A stretch of DNA of 64,000 bases. Source: Cyanobacterium stanieri LEGE 03274. Its GTDB lineage: Bacteria; Cyanobacteriota; Cyanobacteriia; Cyanobacteriales; Cyanobacteriaceae. Every line of letters starts with the position of its first letter. The stretch's first letter is position 1. Position numbers and translations under genes: made by a program. The notes under the pieces are model-generated. The model had not been told where the DNA came from. It saw only the letters and a program-made list of their open reading frames with translations, and did no database searches. Positions 56,345-64,000 of this stretch are shown here, piece after piece. The stretch is taken from NCBI RefSeq assembly GCF_015207825.1, contig NZ_JADEWC010000003.1:1-64000 (forward strand). Reading direction: 5' to 3'.

Positions 56345-56440
56345 GACTCGGACTTATGCGGTTTCGACGCTCAAACTTTGTCAGGACCGGAAGGTAGCAG
56401 CAATACGGGATGCTTGAAATGGGCGTAAGATTCGGGTCTT
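56345..56440 (+). ncRNA. ffs: Small signal recognition particle RNA (4.5S type)
   Basis: The SRP domain-IV core is unmistakable: GTCAGGACCGGAAGGTAGCAG then CAATACGGGATG, with the GGAA tetraloop and Ffh-binding internal loop. Flanking arms GACTCGGACTTATGCG and GCGTAAGATTCGGGTC pair to close a hairpin of about 96 nt. Pairs with Ffh to target nascent membrane proteins. A T-rich run (CTTTTTCTC) follows near 56452. The ends are estimated from base pairing and promoter position, good to about 3 bases. Confidence 0.95.
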
Positions 56441-56448
56441 TGATGATC

Positions 56449-57495
56449 TCACTTTTTCTCTACGTCAAAAATAGGTGCGATCGCCCTTACTGTTCTAGCT
56501 TCTCTCCATTGCCAATGGTTATCCTGCCCATGATTTTTAATATCTTCAATGGTTTGATCTATTAATTTTGGTATTTGGGCAAAATCTGAAAAGTTGTAAC
56601 CAATTTTGACAGGATGATTAACCTGATGATGAATTACGGGGTAATCAGAGGCAATAATATGACAACCAGCCGAAGCCGCATCGCTAATTACCCCACTGGC
56701 ACGGTAAAAATAACGCTCTTGGTCGTAGTGTATGATTAGTATATCGATTTGCTGTAATACTTTTAAATAATCTTCTTCTTTGGTGGTGTCGAGCAAAGTT
56801 GCTTTTACTTCATCGAGATAGGCTGGTTTTTGCCCTAGAGGTGTACCGATGATTAATTCACATTGATGATCACTATCGGTAATATACTGTTGTATTTTAT
56901 CAAGGATAAGGGCGATCGGTTTATCGGGGCGAATCATGCCTACTACCCCAATTTTGATAGTTTCATTTTCCGATAATCTTTCTCCTAATTTTAGCCTTGG
57001 TGTTACTTCACTAAGAATAGGAAGGGGCATTAAATATTTACAATAGTCAGGAAATCTGTATTTTTCAGGAATTACATCATCATCAATTTCTAGCAAAACT
57101 ACTTTTAAGTTTCTAAATAATTCTAGATAAATTTTTAGATAAATAAAACCTAAATATTTTATTTTACTATTCATCGCAAATTGTTGATTACCATGGAGAG
57201 TAAGAAAGGTTAATTTTCCTCTCAATGCCAGTAGGGGTAGTAAAAATAAGCAATGTTGATTATAAAATTCAAAGACAAAAATTGAGTCAATATCTTTAAA
57301 TTTAAATGCTCTTAATCCCATGGCAATATGACGATATTCCCGTCTGATTTGTAACCCAATTTGATAGGGAAATAGTTTACTAAGTTTTAGTAACCAATTT
57401 GGTAGCTCTGTTTCTAAGGAGATAAAGGCGATCGCACTTTGATTGTATTCAGGAATTAAAAGTAAGTCTTTTAAACAGGGGTGCATTAACTGCAT
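56449..57495 (-). CDS. GT-B glycosyltransferase-like protein
   Basis: 348 aa. The C-terminal lobe is GT4-like: TIKIGVVGMIRPDKPIALIL, LIIHYDQERYFYRASGVISD with a following SAGCHIIASDYPVI, the donor-binding region. The N-terminal lobe has FLTLHGNQQFA. No membrane helix is certain (LFLLPLLALRG is short). Likely adds a sugar in the surrounding exopolysaccharide pathway. Its first 22 codons and upstream region are duplicated at 58630-58834, beyond a toxin-antitoxin pair, so its promoter region has been rearranged. Confidence 0.75.
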   Translation of the reverse strand: MQLMHPCLKDLLLIPEYNQSAIAFISLETELPNWLLKLSKLFPYQIGLQIRREYRHIAMGLRAFKFKDIDSIFVFEFYNQHCLFLLPLLALRGKLTFLTLHGNQQFAMNSKIKYLGFIYLKIYLELFRNLKVVLLEIDDDVIPEKYRFPDYCKYLMPLPILSEVTPRLKLGERLSENETIKIGVVGMIRPDKPIALILDKIQQYITDSDHQCELIIGTPLGQKPAYLDEVKATLLDTTKEEDYLKVLQQIDILIIHYDQERYFYRASGVISDAASAGCHIIASDYPVIHHQVNHPVKIGYNFSDFAQIPKLIDQTIEDIKNHGQDNHWQWREARTVRAIAPIFDVEKK

Positions 57496-57634
57496 AGTAT
57501 TTCGAGTTAGTTAGAAAAACATTTTTGCTCAATCAACTAATTTTAACTACTTAGCCTGGTAATTTTCTCGAAATCTCCTCTGTTTCTAAGGAGATAAAGG
57601 CGATCGCACCTATTTGTAAATGGTAAAGTGCGAT
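57430..57634. repeat. Direct repeat, copy 1, covering the start of the glycosyltransferase gene
   Basis: 205 bp matching 58630-58834 at a constant offset of 1200 bases. The visible mismatches are TTCGAG/TTCAGG at 57503-57505 and CACC/CACT at 57610. It begins inside a HIP1 site (GCGATCGC, 57428-57435) and ends at GTGCGAT within GTGCGATCG. Weaker similarity continues to about 57660. Confidence 0.95.
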
Positions 57635-57697
57635 CGTAACTCCGCCTTGGATGTCTGATTGATGAGTTGTAGAACTTTGAGGAAATGACACAGGAAA

Positions 57698-58231
57698 TTA
57701 CGATGGTTGAGATATAGGAGGAATTGTGCCTTTATTTAACCAATTAATAGCTAAATAAGGATGAACAATATGAATATTATAATGAGGAAAATCATAAATA
57801 GCGTGCTTGTTTGGAATAATGGTTTTCACATCTTTGTTGAGAAAATCCTGAAAATTAGCAGTTATCAATAGATCAGCTTTTCCAGCTACAGCAGTTTCTA
57901 AAACTTGTTGATCTTCCAAGTCATCAATAGCAAGAACTCCTGTACCGCCTAAGATTAACTGAGGATTACTAAGCTGAGCGTAACTAGAAATAATATTGAC
58001 ATAAAAAGAAGCATCCTCAGCGAGGGGAGTTAGTCGCAATAAAACTTGTTCTAAACGATTTAACATTCCCCAAGAAATAATAAGTTCTACTTTTCTTGAA
58101 TAACAATGCCCATAACGAACAAAATCAACAATACTTTGACAAGCAGAGTTTTGATTACCTTTAATATCAGCTAATAATGCTGCACACCAAATATTCAAAT
58201 CAAGGCATAACTTTAAAGGCTTACACATCAC
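57698..58231 (-). CDS. PIN-domain toxin (VapC-like, COG1569 type)
   Basis: 177 aa. PIN-type acidic residues are visible: LCLDLNIWCAAL near the N-terminus, DDLEDQQVLETAVAGKADLL and ITANFQDFLN near the C-terminus, as in the family of putative toxins that are RNA-cleaving endonucleases. Its start overlaps the end of the antitoxin gene by 11 bp, a typical toxin-antitoxin layout. The module sits between two 205-bp direct repeats. RNA target unknown. Confidence 0.88.
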   Translation of the reverse strand: MMCKPLKLCLDLNIWCAALLADIKGNQNSACQSIVDFVRYGHCYSRKVELIISWGMLNRLEQVLLRLTPLAEDASFYVNIISSYAQLSNPQLILGGTGVLAIDDLEDQQVLETAVAGKADLLITANFQDFLNKDVKTIIPNKHAIYDFPHYNIHIVHPYLAINWLNKGTIPPISQPS

Positions 58232-58568
58232 CAGTTAATCCGATAGATGCGGATAAAATATCATCTTCTGTTTTCAAGCTACTTAACCATTCTTGATCTA
58301 TATTTTCAGCAATTCTTTTTTGGGCTAATTTGTATTGATGATGTAACAGTACTCTGGTAATGTCTTGACTAATTTCGAGCCATTGTGATTTTGAAGCAAC
58401 ATTAGTTAATTGCAATAAAGCCGACCAAGCATTAGGTGGTAAGATAGAACCTAATTTAATGGCCGTACTTGCAATTTGAGATTTTGAACGATTTTCTTTT
58501 TTTGACAAAGCGGTAATTCGTTCTGAAGTTTCCATATCAACATGGGCAGAGAGAGTTTTTCCCATCAT
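58221..58568 (-). CDS. Antitoxin, ribbon-helix-helix-like N-terminus
   Basis: 115 aa, upstream of and overlapping the PIN toxin gene. The first ~40 residues, TLSAHVDMETSERITALSKK then ENRSKSQIASTAIKLG, match the beta-strand plus two-helix ribbon-helix-helix DNA-binding pattern of antitoxins; the rest is helical (ITRVLLHHQYKLAQKRIAEN) and likely wraps the toxin. By family it should repress its own operon. A second in-frame ATG follows the first directly. Confidence 0.82.
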   Translation of the reverse strand: MMGKTLSAHVDMETSERITALSKKENRSKSQIASTAIKLGSILPPNAWSALLQLTNVASKSQWLEISQDITRVLLHHQYKLAQKRIAENIDQEWLSSLKTEDDILSASIGLTGDV

Positions 58569-58629
58569 TTTTTCTAATTTATATAGCTTCTATGGTTTCT
58601 ATAGAAATTATAGCTTATATCTCTTTGTT

Positions 58630-58834
58630 GATCGCACTTTGATTGTATTCAGGAATTAAAAGTAAGTCTTTTAAACAGGGGTGCATTAACTGCATAGTAT
58701 TTCAGGTTAGTTAGAAAAACATTTTTGCTCAATCAACTAATTTTAACTACTTAGCCTGGTAATTTTCTCGAAATCTCCTCTGTTTCTAAGGAGATAAAGG
58801 CGATCGCACTTATTTGTAAATGGTAAAGTGCGAT
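58630..58834. repeat. Direct repeat, copy 2, orphan copy of the glycosyltransferase start
   Basis: Same 205 bp as 57430-57634, including 22 codons of the glycosyltransferase with its ATG (58693-58695 on the minus strand), which here has no gene behind it. It fills most of the 353-bp gap (58569-58921) between the antitoxin and the acyltransferase. The border sequences are TGATCGCAC at the left and GTGCGATGG at the right. Confidence 0.95.
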
Positions 58835-58921
58835 GGTCATTGTGCTTTTGATGTCCGACTCATTATTATGATGAGAAATCATAGAATAAGTAAAATACAA
58901 AATATATTATGATGTGCCAAA

Positions 58922-59400
58922 ATGTTACAGTCAAAATTAATATCAAAGACTAAAAGAATACTAAAAACATTTCTTAACCCTCAAAGTAAAATAATGATGT
59001 ATTACAAAATCTCACGATATTTACATAATCGAGGGTTTTTATTTTTAGCAGAATTAGTTAGATATAAACAAGCAAAATATGGATGTTATATCTCTGAAAA
59101 ATCTATAATTGACGAAACAGTAGTTTTTCCTCATAGTGTCGGTATTGTTATTGGTGAAGGAGTAGTGATAGAAGAAAATGTCAAAATATGGCAGAATGTC
59201 ACTATCGGTAGTCATGGAAAAAAAACAGCCCTCAGGAATATCCTTACATTGAATCGGGAGTAAAAATATTTGCAGGAGCTATTATTATAGGGGGAGTAAG
59301 GGTTGGAAAAAATTCTATTATTGGAGCGAACTGTTTAGTGTTAAGTGATGTACCAGCAAACACTACGGCAGTGGGGATTCCCTACAAAAATAATAAATAA
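58922..59400 (+). pseudogene. Hexapeptide-repeat acyltransferase (serine acetyltransferase-like), frameshifted
   Basis: The first frame gives 113 residues (58922-59263), with SVGIVIGEGVVIEENVKIWQ and NVTIGSHGKK, the start of a left-handed beta helix, then goes out of frame. One extra base at the A8 run (59218-59225) restores a continuous 159-residue protein reading YPYIESGVKIFAGAIIIGG, VRVGKNSIIGANCLVLSDV and ending at 59400, eight bases before murB. The whole is a CysE/WcaB-like acetyltransferase as found in exopolysaccharide loci. The break could be a real mutation, an assembly error or slippage at the A-run. Confidence 0.85.
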
Positions 59401-59408
59401 TACAGACG

Positions 59409-60293
59409 ATGAATTTACCAAAAGAGATACAAACAGATATTTTGTTAACTCCTTACACTACTTGGAAAATAGGTGGAAAAGCAAAATATTTTACTGAACC
59501 AACTCCAGAAGAACTACCTCAAGTGATAAAGTGGGCTTTCACCAATAACATACCTACATACTTTATTGGTCGTGGTTCAAATCTATTAATAGATGATGCG
59601 GGATTACCAGGGTTAGTAATAGTAACTCGTAATTCTTTAACTGATTTGCAAAGAGAAGATGATGTTATCATCGCTGGAAGTGGTGTTTTTTTGCCTCATT
59701 TGTCACAGTTTGCCGCCAAACAAGGTTTCTCTGGTTTTGAATTTCTGATTGGTATTCCTGGAACCGTGGGAGGAGCTATAGCTATGAATGCCGGGCTTAC
59801 AGTATTCCGTCCCCGTGAAATGACATCCATTGTCAAGGATTTTGATGTTTTGAATCTTGATGGCAGTGTTGAAACCCTAACGATGAAGGATATTGATGCA
59901 CAGTATCGACAAACAAATTTATTGGACGGGAAACGCCTAATTGTAGAAGCTCGTTTTATATTAGAACACTCGGGCGATCCTGAAGAAATAAAAAAGAATA
60001 CATTTGCCCATCTCGCAGAGCGTAAGCGTAAGCAACCTTTAGATAAACCCACAGCAGGAAGCACCTTTAAATCTCCCCGCGGTAGTAAAAGTGCTGGATG
60101 GTGTATTGAACAAGCAGGTTTAAAAGGTTTTCAGATTGGGGGTGCAAGGGTAAGCCCCGTTCATGCAAACTGGATTGAGAATTTGGGCAATGCCACATCC
60201 CATGATGTCCGTGAATTGATAAACCATATTCAAGATGTTGTAAGAGAAAAAATAGGAATTAATTTGGAAACAGAAGTTTGTTTTTTGCCTTAG
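59409..60293 (+). CDS. murB: UDP-N-acetylenolpyruvoylglucosamine reductase (MurB), type II
   Basis: 294 aa, the short (type II) MurB. FAD-binding segments YFIGRGSNLLIDDAGLPGL and GIPGTVGGAIAMNAG are present. Catalytic residues seem kept: Tyr in DAQYRQTNL, Ser in PTAGSTFKSPRG and Glu near the end in LETEVCFLP. Reduces enolpyruvyl-UDP-GlcNAc to UDP-MurNAc. It lies in an exopolysaccharide-type locus next to a MurA-like gene, which is unusual for a housekeeping peptidoglycan gene in cyanobacteria. Confidence 0.95.
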   Translation: MNLPKEIQTDILLTPYTTWKIGGKAKYFTEPTPEELPQVIKWAFTNNIPTYFIGRGSNLLIDDAGLPGLVIVTRNSLTDLQREDDVIIAGSGVFLPHLSQFAAKQGFSGFEFLIGIPGTVGGAIAMNAGLTVFRPREMTSIVKDFDVLNLDGSVETLTMKDIDAQYRQTNLLDGKRLIVEARFILEHSGDPEEIKKNTFAHLAERKRKQPLDKPTAGSTFKSPRGSKSAGWCIEQAGLKGFQIGGARVSPVHANWIENLGNATSHDVRELINHIQDVVREKIGINLETEVCFLP

Positions 60294-60321
60294 AATGACT
60301 CCATAACACAACTGTGAATTT

Positions 60322-61593
60322 ATGAAAATGGCTAAAAATGTAAATAAATTAATTCTTCATCCTTCACGGTTAGAAGGGAAAATAAAAGTCGGTGGCGCTA
60401 AAAATTCTGCCCTTCGTTTATTAGCAGCATCTCTACTTACCTCATCTCCTGTGATTATAAAAAATTATCCTAGCACTCTACTTGATGTTGATATTCATGT
60501 TGAAATGTTAGAAGTGTTGGGAAAACATTGTAAATTAATAAATGAAAATGAAATCGAGATTACCGAGCTTCGCTTTCCTTCCTCACACTTGATTTGGAAT
60601 AAAAGATCCATTCGTAATACTCTTTTGATTTTGGGAGCTTTAGTCGCCCGTACAGGGCAAGGGAAAGTTCCATTACCAGGGGGGTGTCAACTGGGCGATC
60701 GTAAATATGATCTTCACATAATGATCTTAAAATCTTTAGGTGCTAAAGTATGGCAAGAAGATAATTATCTTTGTGCAGAAATTTCAGGAAACAAAAAACT
60801 TCAAGGCTCAGATATTTATCTGCCTATTCGTTCTACAGGAGCAACTGAAAATAGTATTATTTGTGCGTGTTTAGCAGAAGGTCAAACCCGTATTTGGGGT
60901 CCTCACATTAGACCTGAAATTCATGATTTAATCAATTTTTTGCGATCTATGGGGGCAAAAATAGAAGTACGAGGTCAAGAAAGTATTATTGTCGAAGGTG
61001 TAGAACAATTAGGAGGTACAACCCACGAAGTAATTCCTGACAATATAGAAGCTCTTACATGGCTAATTGGTTCTGCTGTTACCAATGGCGATGTTGAAAT
61101 TGTTGATTTTCCTTTCGAGCATTTAGAAGTGCCTCTTATTCATTTACGTGAAAGTGGAGTCCGTTTTTATCGCTCCGAAAATCATTTGATAGTGAGAGGA
61201 TCAAAATGTTATCCCATCGACATCAGCACCGGTCCATATCCTGGGATTAACTCCGATATGCAACCTCTTTTTGCTGTACTAGGTGCCATGGCTCAAGGAG
61301 AAAGCCGTATCATTGATCTACGCTTTCCAGGACGTTATGCTTATGCACAAGAATTAGCAAAGATGGGAATGATTTATCAAGTGAAAAATAATTTATTATT
61401 AATCGAAGGAGGAAAAAATCTTCAAGGCAATGAAGTAAAAGCTCTTGACTTGAGGGCTGGAGCAGCTCTAATGATAGCCAGTCTCATTGCTAATAGTCCA
61501 ACTACTATTACTAATGCTTGGCAAATATTTAGGGGATACGATCAGCTGGAGAAAAAATTGACCCAATTAGGAGTCAATTGGCAATCAGATTAA
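60322..61593 (+). CDS. murA: UDP-GlcNAc 1-carboxyvinyltransferase-like protein (MurA), divergent
   Basis: 423 aa, the normal MurA/EPSP-synthase fold length. Conserved: Lys-Asn in VGGAKNSAL, catalytic Cys in VPLPGGCQLGDRKYD, the Asp in PGINSDMQPLF, DLRAGAALMIASL and the Arg in FRGYDQLEKKL. Less usual: IDLRFPGRYAYAQELAKMG where canonical MurA has ENRFMHVxEL. The enzyme adds enolpyruvate to UDP-GlcNAc and looks active. Paired with murB 28 bp upstream and followed by glycosyltransferases. It may be a second, pathway-specific MurA or the sole copy; this window cannot tell. Confidence 0.9.
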   Translation: MKMAKNVNKLILHPSRLEGKIKVGGAKNSALRLLAASLLTSSPVIIKNYPSTLLDVDIHVEMLEVLGKHCKLINENEIEITELRFPSSHLIWNKRSIRNTLLILGALVARTGQGKVPLPGGCQLGDRKYDLHIMILKSLGAKVWQEDNYLCAEISGNKKLQGSDIYLPIRSTGATENSIICACLAEGQTRIWGPHIRPEIHDLINFLRSMGAKIEVRGQESIIVEGVEQLGGTTHEVIPDNIEALTWLIGSAVTNGDVEIVDFPFEHLEVPLIHLRESGVRFYRSENHLIVRGSKCYPIDISTGPYPGINSDMQPLFAVLGAMAQGESRIIDLRFPGRYAYAQELAKMGMIYQVKNNLLLIEGGKNLQGNEVKALDLRAGAALMIASLIANSPTTITNAWQIFRGYDQLEKKLTQLGVNWQSD

Positions 61594-61714
61594 CTCGTCA
61601 TAATCTTTTTAAATAATCTCCCTATATTTTTGTGTTCCGCTAAGGTATAACCGATCGATAATGTTTAAATTACTTCGTAAAAAAAATATATATTAAAGTT
61701 CTCATAAATTCAAT

Positions 61715-62824
61715 ATGCATAATGAAGTCAAGCCAAAAGTAGCTTTTTATTTAAGAATGCTTTCTGGAGGAGGAGCAGAAAAAGTAATAATCAATCTAAC
61801 CAAAGGGCTTGTTGAAAAGGGAATTACGGTTGATTTGATTTTAAATATACCAGCAGGTCCTTATTTAAAAGAAGTATCTCCTGAAGTAAGAATTATTACT
61901 CTTGGCACTCCTAAATTATTAAAGGGCTTACCGAAGCTAGTTAATTATTTAAAAAAAGAAAAACCTCAAATTCTTTTTTCTGCAATGCATTACAACAATG
62001 AAATTGCTATTTGGGCTAAATACTTAGCAAGGGTAAAAACTAAAGTTATCGTATCTGAACATAACACTTTGTCTGTTCATGCCAAAAATCAAACGGGTAG
62101 TGAAAAATGGTCTCCATTATTCGCAAAACTATTTTATCCCTTAGCGAATGAGATTGTTACTGTGTCTCATGGTTCTGCTAAAGATTTAGCCAAAGTGACA
62201 GGTATCCCACCGTCAAAAATAAAAGTAATTTATAACCCTGTTATTACACCAGAATTATTAGCAAAAGCCCAACAATCAATCAATCATCCTTGGTTTGAGG
62301 CCCAACAACCACCAGTGATTTTAGCGGTCGGTAGATTAAATCAACAAAAAGATTATCCGACTCTTATTAAAGCATTTGCAAAAGTGAAACAAATAAAACC
62401 TTGCCGTTTAATGATTTTAGGTCAAGGTCCTGAAAAGAAAAAACTTAATGATTTAATTAATCAATTAAATTTAAAAGAAGACATAATCTTACAAGGTTTT
62501 GTCGAGAATCCCTATGCTTATATGAAAAAGGCAACAATGCTAGTACTATCTTCTCAATGGGAAGGGCTTCCCACCGTTTTAATCGAATCTTTGGCTGTTG
62601 GTACCTCTGTTGTCTCAACTAATTGTCCTAGTGGTCCAGAGGAAATTCTTGATCATGGTAAATACGGTACATTAGTACCTATTTTAGATGTTAAACTTCT
62701 TTCTGAAGCAATACTGGATATTTTATCAGGAGAAATTAAATCTATTGATACAGAATGGTTGGAACAGTTTACCTTAGCAAAAGTTACGCAACAGTATGTA
62801 GATCTTTTTTCTGTTCCTCTTTGA
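61715..62824 (+). CDS. Glycosyltransferase family 4
   Basis: 369 aa, GT-B fold. The N-terminus VAFYLRMLSGGGAEKVIINL, then TKGLVEKGITV, is typical of GT4 enzymes that add GalNAc, GlcNAc or fucosamine-like residues in O-antigen and capsule loci. The C-terminal lobe has ILAVGRLNQQKDYPTLIKA and LVLSSQWEGLPTVLIESLAV, with the conserved donor-binding Glu pair. About 120 bp after murA on the same strand. Confidence 0.92.
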   Translation: MHNEVKPKVAFYLRMLSGGGAEKVIINLTKGLVEKGITVDLILNIPAGPYLKEVSPEVRIITLGTPKLLKGLPKLVNYLKKEKPQILFSAMHYNNEIAIWAKYLARVKTKVIVSEHNTLSVHAKNQTGSEKWSPLFAKLFYPLANEIVTVSHGSAKDLAKVTGIPPSKIKVIYNPVITPELLAKAQQSINHPWFEAQQPPVILAVGRLNQQKDYPTLIKAFAKVKQIKPCRLMILGQGPEKKKLNDLINQLNLKEDIILQGFVENPYAYMKKATMLVLSSQWEGLPTVLIESLAVGTSVVSTNCPSGPEEILDHGKYGTLVPILDVKLLSEAILDILSGEIKSIDTEWLEQFTLAKVTQQYVDLFSVPL

Positions 62825-62919
62825 AGGTATAAGCACAAAATGAATGTATAAATGCGCTTGTTTTGTTATTTAATTTGAGCAAATCACATATCATTAAATA
62901 ATTATACTTCCCAGCAATC

Positions 62920-63939
62920 ATGACAAAAAAAGTAACCATTGTAACTTGTACTTTCAATAAAGGCGAGTCTAATAGAGCCTCACTACAAAGTATCATAGAT
63001 CAAACTTATCAAGATTTTGAGTACATTATCGTTAATGATGGTTCTACTGATAACACAAAAGAAATTTTAGATGAATTTACGGCACTCGATAATCCTCAGT
63101 TAACAATAATTCACCAAAAAAATAAAGGATTTATTGATAGCCTAATTGATACTTTAGAAGGAATTGATACCCCTTATATTGCCATTCATGGTGCGGGAGA
63201 TATTTCTCATCTAACAAGACTAGAAAAACAAATTGAACTATTAGAGTCTGACTCTTCTATCGGTGCTGTTGGCTGTCACGTAAGAAAATTAACACATGAA
63301 GGAAAAACTATAAGAACAACTAAAGATAAGAAAAATAAACTGTTAATAAATGATCCTCAAGAATTATTTTTTGGTAACTACTATACACATGGAGAAGTAA
63401 CCTTTAGGCGTTCAACATATATTCAAACTGGAGGTTATAGACGTTTTTTCAAATATGCTCAAGATATAGATCTATGGTTGAGAATGCTAGATTTTTCCAA
63501 GTTGGCAAAAATTGACTCTATTCTTTATGAACAAATATATATGCCTAATAGTTCAGTGGCTTCTGATTACAAAAAAGTGGAGTATCAAGCTAAGTTATTT
63601 TGTTTTGCCGTGTTTTTGTCAAAACAACGATTACAGGAAATTTCAAACCCCATTGAAGCAAAATGGGATAAGTTATTTGAAGAATTTTGTGATAATCTTG
63701 ACGACAAGGACAAAGACTTTATCAGTGGCAGAATAATGGAAACCGCTGGAATCAATTATATTCAAACTCGCAATAATGCTGTATTAGCAAATGCCGCCCG
63801 TAGAGTCCTCACAATAAACCCTGAAAATCATCCTTCCAAACGATATATAAAATTAAGAATTTTAAGTATTATAGATAAATTTGGAGATACTAAATTTTGG
63901 AAATTTTTAATTAGAAAACTATTCAATACTTTCTATTAA
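62920..63939 (+). CDS. Glycosyltransferase family 2
   Basis: 339 aa, GT-A fold. Nucleotide-binding start VTIVTCTFNKGESNRASLQS, then IVNDGSTDNTKEILDEF; the metal-binding DxD position appears as GAGDISHL, the first acidic residue being replaced, and a late KYAQDIDLWLRMLDF is typical of inverting enzymes with the catalytic Asp. No membrane helices, so cytoplasmic. Last gene of the window; the locus may continue beyond. The final 61 bases hold no gene. Confidence 0.92.
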   Translation: MTKKVTIVTCTFNKGESNRASLQSIIDQTYQDFEYIIVNDGSTDNTKEILDEFTALDNPQLTIIHQKNKGFIDSLIDTLEGIDTPYIAIHGAGDISHLTRLEKQIELLESDSSIGAVGCHVRKLTHEGKTIRTTKDKKNKLLINDPQELFFGNYYTHGEVTFRRSTYIQTGGYRRFFKYAQDIDLWLRMLDFSKLAKIDSILYEQIYMPNSSVASDYKKVEYQAKLFCFAVFLSKQRLQEISNPIEAKWDKLFEEFCDNLDDKDKDFISGRIMETAGINYIQTRNNAVLANAARRVLTINPENHPSKRYIKLRILSIIDKFGDTKFWKFLIRKLFNTFY

Positions 63940-64000
63940 AAATACACAACCTGATATGTATAAAAATTATACTTAATGTTATAAATACTTCCCTGTTTGA

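Noticed and set aside
62784-62996. 70-codon minus-strand frame between the last two glycosyltransferases
   Set aside because: It overlaps both flanking genes and has no family resemblance.
1-64000. Possible prophage, IS transposase, tRNA or rRNA genes
   Set aside because: None of the recognised coding regions resembles a transposase, integrase or phage structural protein, and no tRNA or rRNA signature was seen by reading.

Overview
The window is a chromosomal segment of a low-GC cyanobacterium. Supporting signs are rpoC1 as a separate gamma-subunit gene, a Psb34-type photosystem II assembly protein, PATAN (DUF4388) response regulators, a cyanobacterial-type PEP carboxylase, a Tic55/PAO-like Rieske oxygenase, and many copies of the HIP1 octamer GCGATCGC. 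AT-rich intergenic DNA and gene content resemble unicellular Chroococcales such as Cyanobacterium, Geminocystis or Synechocystis; the genus is an inference. No tRNA, rRNA, CRISPR array, transposase or phage gene was recognised. The one structured RNA seen is the small SRP RNA (ffs).

Layout. 1-4833: a taxis block with a CheA-type hybrid kinase (5' end outside the window), a PATAN-receiver regulator and an MHYT membrane sensor. 4958-6844: rpoC1. 6928-16386: an FHA-ABCG transporter, ppc, an MscS channel, a peptide-binding lipoprotein and a small ORF. 16435-17319: argB. 17551-24815: a one-strand block of an APH-like phosphotransferase, three GT-B glycosyltransferases and an MsbA-type exporter, which looks like a glycoconjugate synthesis and export unit. 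25103-29987 (minus strand): GDPD, an unknown membrane protein, a His-rich COG0523 GTPase and a CPA2 antiporter with two UspA domains. 30240-35418: dienelactone hydrolase, DJ-1/PfpI protein, dapA and RNase J. 35545-37431 (minus): LysE exporter, chorismate mutase, SppA. 37679-41400: a secreted small protein, a PilG/PilH/PilI-like trio, and tyrA. 41963-46108: FocA/NirC channel, then inositol-phosphatase-like protein, low-molecular-weight PTP, YbaB/EbfC and an SpmB/SpmA-like pair. 46290-51683: psb34, msrA, two small unknowns, a divergent EF-G, a membrane protein, rnhA and ssb.

51690-63939 is an exopolysaccharide-type region: a GT4 enzyme, a polyprenyl-phosphate sugar transferase, a nucleotide-sugar epimerase, ffs, another GT-B enzyme, a PIN toxin-antitoxin pair, a frameshifted hexapeptide acyltransferase, a MurB and MurA pair, a GT4 and a GT2. 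The Rieske oxygenase lies inside it.

Most notable points: (i) the toxin-antitoxin pair sits between two ~205-bp direct repeats exactly 1200 bp apart, which duplicate the start of the neighbouring glycosyltransferase and end in HIP1-like sites; (ii) MurB and a divergent MurA lie among polysaccharide genes, suggesting a lactyl-sugar polysaccharide pathway if second copies exist elsewhere; (iii) the phosphotransferase/three-glycosyltransferase/exporter block; (iv) a MITE-like repeat family with three copies; (v) an acyltransferase broken only at an A8 run.
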